Assembly (NCBI GenBank): GCA_025890175.1
Contig: JANPYM010000014.1
Location: 381,052-445,051, forward strand
DNA length: 64,000 nt
Reading direction: 5' to 3'
DNA from: Ciborinia camelliae
Lineage: Eukaryota > Ascomycota > Leotiomycetes > Helotiales > Sclerotiniaceae
A program made the translations under genes and the position numbers. The notes under the pieces were generated by a model. The model saw nothing but the letters and a program-made list of their open reading frames with translations, did not search any database and was not told the origin of the DNA. How positions within the stretch are numbered: the first letter of the stretch is position 1; each line of letters starts with the position of its first letter. Shown one piece after another: positions 46,137 to 57,172 of this stretch.

Positions 46137-48355
46137 TTAAGTCTCCCAAATCTCTCCTGTAAGAGCATACTCCTCTACCCTCGATTTCAAATCTTCAAAG
46201 ATGAAATCATCCTCCTTCAAGCCTTTGACACAATCGTGATCCTATTGATATCAAATTAAGTTAGCGTTGATGTTCACCCGTCATGATTCACTGGGACCAA
46301 GAGACTAAGCGACACTGAAAAGCTCTGGAGCTCAAGGAATTGTTGAGAGAGCTTCTAGATTGTCCTTGAAAGTTTTGATATTGGAAAGTCTTATGAAGGG
46401 GACTGAGAAACTTTACCTTATCTATCAATTTACTCATATCCTCCCCCTCTGGGCTATTCCTCCCCTCTTCTTTCTTAACCTCCCATAGTCCCTCCCCAAT
46501 AATCAACATTTGAGTGCCTTCAAAAGTCAAATGCTCTGGCGCCATGGGCAGCCATCCGAGCTCCCCAAACTTATTCTGCAACTCTTCTGGATATCCGGGG
46601 AATGTATCATGTGTTGAATTGGCTGGGCCCGGTGCCTTTGGATTTTTGATCAAGCATACATATGATCCCTGTTTTTTAATACCTGATAATCCCTGGGTGG
46701 GGGGGATTTCAGGGTAGGTAACATGATATGATAGGTGAGATTCTCGTCCATTGGAGGAGATAGTATAGAGGCCTTCCTGGAAATGTGTTCCAGGTGGCAG
46801 ATTGTAAGATCTGTTCAGCTTTGGTCAGCTCTGATCCTAATCCTCTTGCATGACTTTTTAATGTTTGAGAAGTTGGGAATCTGTGAGAATGGATTGTTTA
46901 TCTCGATGGATATATTATTCCAAATGAATTTCAAAAATTCAAAGCTTCCCAGTTTTGGAGAGCCATGTAGACTATTGAACATCTTGGCAACGACAAACCG
47001 AGAAGAAAAAAGGAAACATACCTCCACAAATTGTCACTCACGTCCTTCATCCACTTGCGCGCCTTATTCACAATGCATAAGAGCTTATCCTGTTTAATTT
47101 CTGGCCATGTCTGCTTGGGTATGGTCAATAATCTCGCAGTCCCAATATGAAGTATAGGAAGTTGAGCAATCCTCCCACCATGAAGAAGCGACCGCAATAC
47201 AAAATATATCGGTCCTGCACCCTCGATCCCCTCAGGTTCGCCGTCTTTGCCCAATCTTGGGTCATAAAACCAGTATATTATTCCTCTCTCGAGAATGGAG
47301 GAAGGCATTAATTCTTTGCCTTGGGAGTCGGCGACGATTGTCTTGTTGGATTTGGTGTCATTGGGAACATCAATCATATTATCGGTAATATTGGATTTTT
47401 TGACTTCTTTTGAGACTTCGACTGCATTCGCTTCTTGAATCCTATCGCCTCCAAGGTCTTCTTGCTTAGCAGTGTCATCATCTTGTGTGTGGCTTTTGTT
47501 AATTGTATCATCTTGATTGTCTGCATTGAGTTGATTGTTTGGGACGGTTCTCCTTAAAGGAAAAACGTCTGGGTCGTTTAAGATGGCGAGAGGAATTTTT
47601 GGTGTTTTATTTCCCTTTCTCTCATTCAGACTTGGTTTTTGGCCATTAGAACCTGTTAAGATGCCAGGGAGAAGTTTAGCAGCGCGGGAAGGGATTGTAA
47701 CAGCACCGGAAGGGACCGTAACAGCACCGGAAGAGATTGTACCAGCACCGAAAGGGTCTGTAACAGCACCGGAAGAGATTGTACCAGCACCGAAAGGGTC
47801 TGTAACAGCACCGAAAGGGATTGTACCAGCACCGAAAGGGTCTGTAACAGCACCAGACGGGACTATACCAGCACCAAGAGAAAGCGGAGCAACACCGGAC
47901 GGGACTGTAACAGCACCGGAAGGGACTGTAAGAGGACCGGACGGGACTATACCAGCACTAAGACAAAGCGGAGCAACACCGAAAGGAGCTATACTGGCAT
48001 TGGAGGAGAATGGATTGTTCCATTTAGGTTCCTCCTGCACCCGCCGATCGAACGGGACAGTTCTCTTCAAGCGTTTGCTAACCTCGTTCAAATCAACATC
48101 CTGCTTTCTCTGGACTTTGGAATGGGCAACCATATCTTCATATCTTAGGTCGCTCAGTCTTCTCGCTTCTTCCAAATTGCCTTCTCGCTCGGAATCGTCT
48201 TCTGGCGCGGCATCATGCGCGCTGTCAACTCTTTTTCTCTTCTCTCTGCTTTCCGTTGGTGCTTTGTCCTCTCCCATATAAGCATAATCGATCGTCTTTG
48301 TCTGAAATAAGTCGTCACACCCTGCACCGGCCTCTTCCATCTTTTCTTCTTCCAT
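46137..48355 (-). CDS. Unknown fungal protein with internal GA(V/T)-rich repeats, 610 aa, three exons
   Basis: Exons 48355-47022, 46810-46417 and 46241-46137 (introns 211 and 175 bp, GT...AG) join to exactly 611 codons with a clean frame across both junctions (DNLWR/SYNLPPG and LIDKD/HDCVKG). The N terminus is charged, with a KRKR stretch near residue 35. Residues about 122-228 are a Pro/Ser/Gly/Ala/Val repeat coded by a 15-bp minisatellite. The C-terminal half carries the conserved-looking block SSILERGIIYWFYDPR, IYFVLRSL, ARLLTIPKQTWP, GLYTISSNGRESHLSY, IKNPKAPGPAN, LGWLPMAPEHL and MLIIGEG. This order matches a fungal family I recall only as uncharacterised, in which the RLL-P-K and SYL-KNP blocks are typical. 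Function unknown. The ATG at 48355 was chosen because the longer frame begins at TTG. Confidence 0.8.
47690..47990. repeat. Coding minisatellite, 15-bp units in 30-bp pairs
   Basis: Alternating units of the type ACAGCACCGGAAGGGACTGTA encode five-residue steps such as GAVTV-PSGAG on the minus strand. The period preserves frame, so copy number can change protein length without disruption. Confidence 0.85.
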
Positions 48356-49178
48356 AATTATACTCAAATTCCTGTATTCCTTCTTGAATCTCTCGCAACT
48401 CTCGCCGTTTTTGTTCTTCTTGATTTTGGGTTATGAGATGATATCGTATTTGAGGGGTTATTCAACCTATTCTTTGCGTTCCCAATATCTAAACTGTCGA
48501 TTCTTTTGCTAGAAGTAATATTCTTAAGATGTTGTTTTTGTTGACTTGAATCTTGGGAGGTGATTTGTTCTCTTGTGTTTATCTTCTTCTCTTCGTTCCT
48601 TCCCAAACTTATTGGATGCGATTCATCCTTGGACTGAAATCCTCGGTCATTGCCGCTACCATTTTTGTCCCTTCGAAAGATCTCACATTTGCATTTCAAC
48701 CAAAACAAACAAAGACACATAGATAATTTATAGGTAAAGGTAATTGAAAAGGAAATAGGATATACAACTTTTTTAGGGGGATGAGTGAGATTTGTTATGT
48801 TGTCTTTTGTGTGCAGCAGGTGAGGGAAAACACATCCATCCTCCACACTTGGGAAGCGGCGCGTGAACTCGTGACTTCCTCAAAAGAATATGATGGCCCA
48901 TGAGGTCATTTTGAGGCATAATATAAGATACTATTGCTTCATCATTTGTGCGAAAGATACTCTTTCACCAGAAATGTAGCAATGTAAGCTACCGTTCCAT
49001 CATTGAGAAGATGGAGATTGGCGTTTTAAGCCTCATAATCGACTCAACTCAACCGCCCATTTCTCCATCGTTGTGCTCCCATTCTCATCAGTCATCGGGT
49101 TCCCATCTTCCGATCATCCCTTTCCTGTTTCATCTCTTTCACAATCTCCATCAAATTTGACCCCGACACCCAAACTCC
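48356..49178. other. Intergenic DNA, possible leader of the 610-aa gene
   Basis: A minus-strand open frame over 48364-48846 has a plausible hydrophilic composition but begins at GTG and overlaps the next start out of frame. I treat it as leader or chance. No other feature seen. Confidence 0.4.
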
Positions 49179-49634
49179 TTAAATAACCCTAAACATATTA
49201 CTCTTTACCCCCCTTCCAAATCCATCCGTCACCGGTTTTCCACCCTCATACGAAATTCCCGCCGCACCTTCCCTCCCCTCCATCTTTGCCTTCAACTCCT
49301 CATCCATTTCCGCGATCGTTTTTCTTTTCTTCCCGGCTTTCTCCTCTCCATTGTCCTCTTTTTGAGCTTCATTACCTGCACCCACTCCCTTTCCTGCATC
49401 CAGTCCACTTGTCTCCTTAACCTTTTGCCTTTCCGTCCCATTCAATGTTACTTGCTCCCTTGCGGCAGTTTCGCCCATGGCCTTCAAACTTCCATCATGG
49501 TGATATTCTCTCGATAAAGAAGTCCAAGCAGGGGTTCGACAACATGGTAATTTTACTAGCCTTAAGTTCCTCGATTTGATAACTGCAAACCGCGAGATTG
49601 AAGTTGTCCCATGGATAAATCTTCTGGTAAACAT
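49179..49634 (-). CDS. Small protein with likely mitochondrial presequence, 151 aa
   Basis: Single exon from ATG at 49634. The first 30 residues (MFTRRFIHG...SRFAVIKSRNLRLVK, shown in part) are rich in Arg, Lys and Ser with no acidic residue, as in mitochondrial targeting peptides. The middle is hydrophilic (EKAGKKRKTIAEMDEELKAK near residue 105). The end GFGRGVKSNMFRVI looks like a conserved C-terminal box: the KTIAEMDEELKAKMEG and VKSNMFR blocks recur in small fungal mitochondrial proteins I recall only as uncharacterised. No catalytic motif. The MYST gene lies 1 kb away on the same strand. Confidence 0.65.
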   Translation of the reverse strand: MFTRRFIHGTTSISRFAVIKSRNLRLVKLPCCRTPAWTSLSREYHHDGSLKAMGETAAREQVTLNGTERQKVKETSGLDAGKGVGAGNEAQKEDNGEEKAGKKRKTIAEMDEELKAKMEGREGAAGISYEGGKPVTDGFGRGVKSNMFRVI

Positions 49635-50616
49635 GATGGTTGTCTTTGAGGGTTCAATCGATAGTCAGTTAATTTAATGGGAGCACGCACTAAACAAAAT
49701 ACACAGTTTAAAAAAATGCTGGTGCAGATCTCGAACGAGGTCCCGAATCCCCCGCGCAAATATACCAAATATTACATCATCGCCTGCTCGGAGCATGATC
49801 AGCTGACCTATCTCCTCCAAATTCACAACAATTCATCCATATCGATATATTCTCCATCATTTTTTAATCCCTAATTTCAACGGCGCATACAAATTCGGGT
49901 CTGATGAATCTCGAAGGTACCAAATACAGGACCTTGAAATAGCAAAATGCTTGCGACCGGACTTGTGACTGGGCGAGGGATCCGGCCTGCACTTCCTGGT
50001 AGCATTTCTACACCTGTGCCTGCAAAGATTCAGAAGTCATTGAATGGTACTCCATAAAAGCATGAGGGAGCTACGACTTTCTCCATCTGTAAGGCGAACT
50101 CATAATATACCTTGCCCTCTGCCGTCCCTCTACCAACCCCCCTCAAAAAGAATCTCAAATCATTCAAGCACACAACCATATCCCCCCATCCCCTCGCGCA
50201 CCACTTACACAATTCGCAAATTCCCCCTCCCCTCTCCTGTATCTACCGTACCTCCCTAGCTAGGCATCCTTCCAGGGTTAAATTAAAATTAAAATTAAAA
50301 TCAAAATCAAAATCAACACATCCCTAAAATCCCAAAAGTCACGCGGCCAACGAAAGACAATTATCTTATATACCCTGTAAACAATACATTTAGACTTTAG
50401 TTCAATAATTTTGAACTCCCTTGGTAATGGTATCATCTAATAAACAAGTAAACAACCCAGAAAAACCAACCCACCAACCAACCAACCAAACAAACCAACC
50501 AACAAATCTGGTCCAACCGATGGGGCATCCCGGCGCTAAAATCACAACCATACACCCCCTTGACCACCAATCCGCCATTTGTACCCCGAATCCAATCCCA
50601 CCAAGCACCCAAGGCC
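49635..50616. other. Intergenic DNA
   Basis: Contains an AAATTAAAATT/AAATCAAAATC repeat (about 50278-50317) and a CCAACCAACCAA stretch (about 50470-50510). No gene seen. It is the promoter side of the 151-aa gene and the 3' side of the MYST gene. Confidence 0.5.
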
Positions 50617-52749
50617 TCACAAATCCTCATCATCGTCATCCTCCCCCTCGACCTCCTCCCCACTCCCCTCAATACTCTCCATCAAGCTCTCTTCGCCCCC
50701 ACTAACGACCCACCCATAGCCCTCGACAAACCCCTCCTCCCGAACACACTTTTGCAATGTCAAGCCCTCTCTCTCCACCCACTTCCGAATCATCTCTTTA
50801 TCAACCTTAACTTTATATCCCGATCCTGGACCTCCACTCTTCGCGCTACCGGTCCGCTTTCGCTCGACTTTCTCAAGAACACCCATGGATCTCAGGACAC
50901 CAAGGACATCTTCCACTGCTATCCAGGTGCCTTTACTAATAGCCTCTACCGAGGTAGCTGCGCAGTTCTGGTCCATTGGTGGAGTGGCAGGGAGTTTTGG
51001 TGGTGGTTTTGTTGTTTTTGGTGGTAATGATGATTTGGTTGGAACGGGCGCCGGGGTTGGTTGAGAAAGAGATTGTGGTTGCATGCCCACGCCCTTCATA
51101 CCCTTTCTCCAACCCTTTCCCATTCCCTTCCCAGAAGGTTTCTTCGCCGGTGGTTTTTGGACCACTTTAACAACCGCTACCTCCTCTTCCTTCACCTTCT
51201 CCTCCTCCACATCCTCCATCACCACATCCTCACCGTCTTCCAACTCAAGAAGATATCTCGCGACTTCTCCTCCCCAAAATCTGCCATATCCTCGCTTCCC
51301 CAACTCACTAATAGGTTTCTCTGGGCCCCCGAGTAAACCCTCTCTCCTACTAATCTCATAGCTGCATCCGATCAATATACTGCCCAGCCCTTTCTTTTGC
51401 CAAGGAGGGAAAACGAGGATACAAGCGAGATTATTATTATCCCACGACATCTTTTCCTTTGAGAAGAAACCTATGATTTGTCTTTCACCTGTTTCAATAT
51501 CCGTGTGAACGAGGAGGAAATAGTTGAAGGATTGGACGTCGTAGAAGACCGACTTGTTGTCAAGGAAAAGTTTGGCGAAGAGGGAAAGGGATTGTGAAAA
51601 GGTCTGTCATCAATCACCATCAGCATTTATTCGAACGTAAGAAATGGAAAGAGAAAGAGGCAAAATAGGAGAACTTACACCCTCAACCTCCCCATCAACC
51701 TCCCAAACACTCCACTCCCCACCCTCTTCGTGTTCATAAACACAATTTCCAGGCACACTACCCCTCCGTTCACAACATTCCCTATGTCTCGCCATCTCCC
51801 CTCCACTAACCGTATATCCAAAACACCAATTACAGACATAAAGTCTATCAACCTGCAATCCCTTGGCCCCCTTCGCATCTCTATCTTTCCCTCCTTTAGT
51901 ACTATTTCCTCCTTTGCTACTCTTCCCGCTTTTACTACTCTTTCCACTTCCTTGACTAACACCTTGTGAATTATTTTCAAAGTTCCCATTCCCAATTATT
52001 TCCCGGGGGTAGTAACTAGAATACCAACTCTTAAAACAGAGATCTCCAAAAACAACTTCATCGATATTCCTCTCCTTTTCGTTTTCACTCCCCTTCGTAC
52101 CATTTGTACCATCCTTACTTTCTCCCCTTCCTTTCCTCTCTTCAGAAGGTGAACTGCCCCTCATTTCAACTCTTGATCCCACATCAACTTCAATCGCATC
52201 GTTATCTCCCTCTTCAGCCGGGGGCGAAGGCAATGAGCTTTCCATACTAACTGTGATATCCCTTTCCCTCGTTCTTTCTCTTCGCATTTCTTTCTCCCTG
52301 CCAATTGATTCTCTTCCACTTGTAGTGGCAACTGTAATTGATCCATTGACTCGACTTGTTGTGCTCACTCTTCTGCGTTTGGGTGTGTTCGTGTGTTCTT
52401 GTTCTTTGGTGTAGGTTTCTTCGCCCATCATGGTTCCATTTATACCATTCCCATTCATGCCATTTATAGCCTCTTCAATTCCTTCAGCATCGGTTTCTCG
52501 TGCCTTCCTCTTTTTGCTCTGAGGATGTGGACTCCTGGTAATTCCAAATTCCGCCAATCCCCTCTGTCTCTTCTCTCCAGTACTGGTTCTCCTCGGTCCA
52601 TCAACCTCAATGCCATTTGCACCAACCATCATTGTAGTTGTGGTAGTAGTAGTAGTTGTTTGTACCGTAATGGTACTCGGGGAGCTATTTGCATGTGCTC
52701 CGCGCGAGCCCGCTCGGCGCTCTCGATCTCGTAGGGTTCGTGGTGGCAT
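50617..52749 (-). CDS. MYST-family histone acetyltransferase, 685 aa, two exons
   Basis: Transfers acetyl from acetyl-CoA to histone lysines. Exons 52749-51679 and 51603-50617 join in phase (75-bp intron) to exactly 686 codons. The N-terminal 250 residues are Ser/Thr/Arg/Glu-rich and probably disordered. The MYST C2HC zinc finger is VCNWCFGYTVSGGEMARHRE, then C (about 304-327). The acetyl-CoA fold follows: FAKLFLDNKSVFYDV, GFFSKEKMSWDNNNLACIL, QKKGLGSILIG and GGPEKPISELG. The cysteine of LACIL (Cys418) and the glutamate of GGPEKP (Glu452) are 34 apart, as Cys304 and Glu338 are in yeast Esa1, so both catalytic positions are kept. No chromodomain is visible, which points to a Sas2-like or other divergent MYST protein rather than Esa1. 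Unusual: an acidic/basic insertion of about 100 residues sits between the GRFW block and the C-terminal helices, and the tail is Glu/Asp-rich. Start: a longer in-frame ATG at 52875 exists, but MPPRTLRDRER fits better. Confidence 0.88.
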
Positions 52750-53992
52750 AGTGCTTTCCCTCGTAGTGGTAAATTGAATTGGGGAGTTTGACAGTGTAGG
52801 CAGGTAAAGGAGTATATATTGCTGTAATTTCCAAGTTCGAAATGTGCTCTCCGATGTGTGGTTTGCGGGTTGCAATTGAATTGAGATCGTGATCGTGGAT
52901 GGTAAAGGAAGATGGGATAGTAGTATCTCTCTCCCGCTGTATTGGCAATTGGATTGGTATGTCTTGTAGTAAAGGATCGCAGAAATTCCCGTTATACTCC
53001 CCTTCAGGAGATTTATTTGCAGTTATCGGTTTGCGTTCTGGAATCAATTCGCTCGATGAATTGTGACAATGAGAGAGGTTCGTCCAATAAAGTAGAATTG
53101 AGATTCCTTCACGAGTCAAGTTGATGTCGCAGGTTAAATCGCAATTGCTGAGTACAATTTCTCGATATTGTAGCAATTATTTATAATTTTGCTTCCTTAT
53201 TGTATGTCTCTGTCGTAAATGCGAAATTCTTTAGCCTCTCGAGAAAATCCTTTACAGAAAGTGAATTATTTTCACTTTATTCAATTTTCCCAATTCATCA
53301 GTGTCGCGCTGAATTGGAAGATGAAGCTGGTTTACCTAGGTACCTACCTAGTACATCACCGTGACAAGGCTTTAGACAAGGCTGTAGACAAGGCTCTCTT
53401 CTGCAAGGCTACCATTCCTCATCCACTTATAGTAATCCATATATAAGTACTCCACCATACCCAGCTCACTCCGCTTCTTCATTTATTAAACTCAACTCAA
53501 TTTATTGGTTTCATATATGCATACCTACGTAGGTATCGAATATGCATATCACATATTATTATTACCATTATTATTATTATGCAATTATCACTAAACACAT
53601 CATCATCAATAAAAAACCCCGCATCATACGGCATCATAGAATTGGCATTCTACAAAAAGAGACACTCTAATTATTACCACCCAGCCAGCGCTTGCATATG
53701 TTGCCCTGCATCGCATGCAAAGAGTTAAGTAAAAAAAGTAAAACTATTGTAGCAGCGGGATTCCTTTCATTTCGTATTCGAACTACTGACCGCCTGCCTG
53801 TCGTAGTCTTCCCATTTCATGAAAGAAATCCCATGTTGAGAAAAAGAGGTAATGTAGCAAAACAAGTTATGGTCATGAAGTGCCACCAAACCAAACCTTC
53901 ACCTCCCTTCACCATCCCGTGCTACAATTATATTTGCACCGGGATTTGTATACATCTTCGAAAGTCTTCCCTTCCGCTTCCAAAACCCCATC
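52750..53992. other. Intergenic DNA
   Basis: No supported gene. Small ATT/TTA runs near 53560-53580 and CCTAGGTACCTA words near 53335. Promoter side of the MYST gene and 3' flank of rpn3. Confidence 0.5.
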
Positions 53993-55872
53993 TTACAAGC
54001 CTTCGAAGTCTCCCCCAAGGTCATCTTCATCCAAATCACCATCTTGGATCTCCTTTGCCATTTCACGTTCGCGCTCTCGTGCTTCTTGTGCATTCTTGAG
54101 TTCCAATCGATGTTGATTCATTGGGAATCGCATAGCCTGTTATTATTTAGATTAGCATGTATTCCAAGTTAAAGTAGAAGGAGAAAATAAAACATACCTT
54201 AACACTCTCATCGTGAAGAGCAAGACAAGCACGAATACGATCATGGAAAGCTTCACCAGGCTCTCTGGTAGCATAAACATCACCGACCTCCTTACTCTTC
54301 ATAAATCCCTTCTCGCGATCCAAAGTAGCCTCAATGACACCATCACGAATCGCCTTGGCAACGATGTATTCCGCCGACTCCTCACTGTTAAGCTTCAGGC
54401 GTATGCAGATATCTCGAAGGGAAATTCTCGAGTAAGACAAGGACATCATTCGAATGCCAGTCTTAATGACGTTTTGTCGTAGACGAAGAATCAAGGTATA
54501 AGTACCATCACGTCTGAAAGTCTCCGCATGTTGAGCAATTACAGCCTCAAATTCTGCGATTAATCCTACTCGGACTGCTTGGACGAGGTTGAGATAAGGT
54601 TGTAAAGCACGTTCGAGACTGGCGACTTTGAATGTTGCACGATCAGGAATATCTCCCATCAACAACTCAACCACAAGAAGTAACTTTGTCGCAGTTTGTG
54701 AGAATCCTGCAGCACTTGGACTCGAAGGAGCTTTGCGAGTTGCAGCTGTCAAATGCTCATGAGCCTCAGTATATCTCAATTGAATAGCCCTGATACGTCC
54801 CAAGTAGTACAAATATCTTGCAACTTGGTTGTTTGAAGCACTTTCGGGGAATTTCGTATGGGAGATAAGGAGATCAGCTTGGGTGATATGGGAGGTCGAG
54901 AGATAGTTCCGTAATAAGAGAACGATAACAGTCGATTGGGTATCGATATCTTTGCGTAAAACAGCAGTTCTCAAGCCAGAAAGAAGAGCGGGTCGAAGAG
55001 CTACAATCGGAGAAGCTGGAGAAGGCGGAAGTGGTGCCAATTGCTCGGCGAATAAAGACCAGTAGAAATACACGCGAGCAGAGAGAGAATCTAAAGTTCG
55101 TCGATTAAGGCCGTGAATAACAGTTGTGAGACGATCTGAAAATAAAGATCCCTTCTCATTCATCTTATTATCGAGGAAGAAGATTTGTACAAGAATGCTT
55201 AGGAAAATATCGATCTCCGGTATGATTTCTTTTGGCTCTTTCTTTCCGATTTTGGCAGATTTTGGATCAGAATCGATTTCCATCTCCGACGATGAAGCCT
55301 TGTTAAATGTAGCATTCTCCCTTTCAATAGCGACGAGAAGGGTCTTTGCTTGTGTAGTAGTTGTTGATGGGTAAGTTTCCGTAATAACTTGCGCCAGAAT
55401 ATCAGCCGTAAGATGCTTTCGGATAGAGGAAATGGACCTGAGGGCTCGGAGTGTGTATCTCGCATCGAACAAAGCAACGGCTTTCTCTAATAATGGGAAA
55501 TTACTTTTGATATCTGCGAAGAAGAGCGGTATGTTAGCTTCTGTTGGTTGATAATACTAATGAATGTTGGGTGATGCTCGACATACCTGCAACAGCCTTA
55601 GCCACCGGATCAACTTTGACAGCACCTGCATCCTCTCCATTTTCCGCAGATCCATCCATAGCTACATCTCCATCACTATCTTTCGGAGGAGGAGCTGACA
55701 GTTTTGAACCCTTTGATGGCGGTACGACGACCGTCATCTCCTCTTCATTGCCTTCCTTGGTCTTCTTTCCCTTTCCACCTTTCAATGAGCTCTTCGCATC
55801 ATCCTTCTTCGTACCGTTGATACCATTTTCAACCGGATCTGTGCCCTTCTTATATGGTGTTTTGCCTGGCAT
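53993..55872 (-). CDS. rpn3: 26S proteasome lid subunit Rpn3 (PSMD3), 581 aa, three exons
   Basis: Structural subunit of the 19S regulatory particle lid. Exons 55872-55587, 55513-54198 and 54136-53993 join in frame to exactly 582 codons (introns 73 and 61 bp). The N terminus is Lys/Gly-rich and acidic. A TPR-like helical array covers about residues 100-370 (YTLRALRSISSIRKHL, ARYLYYLGRIRAIQLRYTEA). The PCI domain follows, with the characteristic ISLRDICIRLKLNSEESAEYIVAKAIRDGVIEA block (cited here by its ends) near 455-485. The Rpn3 C-terminal tail contains FHDRIRACLALHDESVKAMR and ends in an acidic DGDLDEDDLGGDFEGL. That tail and the PCI block make the assignment firm. Single-copy and essential in yeast. 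No PACE-type promoter element was found upstream. Confidence 0.95.
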
Positions 55873-57172
55873 AACTGCAGATTAAAGAGTGTCTTCGAAA
55901 GGTTGATGTCGCCCTTTCGTGACGTAAACTAGTGGTAGAGCTAAGGAACCTTCCTTGAGTCGCGTCGGATGATTCGAGGAGTAGTATAATCGCTCTCTTA
56001 TCCACGAAATATCTCTCTAGGAGCTTAAGGTATCGCAAAAGTGTGGAAGAGTTATTGATTAAAAAGGGTGTTATGTTGTTGAGTTGTCAAAGGGTTGTTG
56101 TAGCTGTCTTTCAGTTCTCGATTACCTTTACAGCATTAAAGCCCAAGATAATCACGTTAGAATTAACGACCTGTAGCGCAGTTTTAACGCGAGTCTTCGG
56201 GTGCCTGGAGACTGCAAGCTGGCGAAGTGTGAGCTTGCTAATTAATGTAATGAATGCCGAAAAAGAGTTTTCTCAGCAGCCTACATTGAAGAAACCTTAC
56301 TTTCATCATTTATATCTTCAAGTATACATATAAAATTCTCAAGATAATTCCATCATCTTATCCATTAACCATCTATTGATCCGTTCCGATATCAAACCAG
56401 CCCCATCTCCGGCTTCATATTCGCTGCCGAACCTTACCTAGCACAAGATATCTGAGTCACGTGTATGTCATATATATATCGGGGCTGAGATCTTGAGATC
56501 ACGCGGGTCCAAAGTTCAAAGTCTGATGATTCTTCAACGATGGGCAAGGGGGTTGGTCATATTCTGGCCAAAGCAGTTAATCTTAAAGGGAATTGTTTCA
56601 TTGCTTGGGATTCACGATGATGACCTAGGTTTGTAATATAGATAGGGAGATTGATTCTGCTATTAATACCTAGTAAAGGTGTATCCTTACGTACCTATTT
56701 GTTGTAGAAGAAGATGTTCCAGGTTTATAAAGACTTCTAGGTGGAAAAGAGTGGACAACTGGAGTATCATAATGATATTACCATCATTAGAAAGGGGTGG
56801 GCGATCCTATCATTTCATTTTTCTGAATTGAATTGAACATCGAAAGTACTCGAGTAATTCCATCACTCATATATCATATCACAACAAATGTCCCGCAGAG
56901 ATATAAAAAAAGCTTTATGGATTAAGTACTACCTATCATCAGTACCCATTTGTGAAATGGAAACCGGAATATGCCCAGAGAGAATGCATATAATGCAATG
57001 AAAACATCATAATGTCATCCCTCTAACGCCAATAAAAGCCCATTGTCATATGCACATCAACTCAAGATGGAATACCATAACGCCACTTATCATCCGTCCC
57101 ATGCCGTGATAGTGAGCACCCAGATTGATCCCAGTCCCCATCCATGACTATCATAACTCCTTTCGTCCACCC
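55873..57172. other. Intergenic DNA between rpn3 and taf12
   Basis: 1.3 kb, promoter of rpn3 and 3' side of taf12. No motif I can name and no ORF of interest (the plus ORF at 56043-56333 is short and unrecognised). Confidence 0.5.

Noticed and set aside
47535..48281. 248-codon plus-strand ORF opposite the 610-aa gene
   Set aside because: Antisense shadow of the frame-preserving minisatellite; the minus strand has matching introns and conserved-looking blocks.
48364..48846. 160-codon minus-strand ORF upstream of the 610-aa gene
   Set aside because: It begins at GTG, overlaps the next gene's start in another frame, and no splice pair links them convincingly.
51675..52346. Alternative minus-strand frames inside MYST exon 1
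   Set aside because: Shadows in low-complexity sequence; the chosen frame carries the zinc finger and joins exon 2 in phase.
54213..55374. Plus-strand ORFs opposite rpn3
   Set aside because: Antisense shadows of a firmly identified coding sequence.
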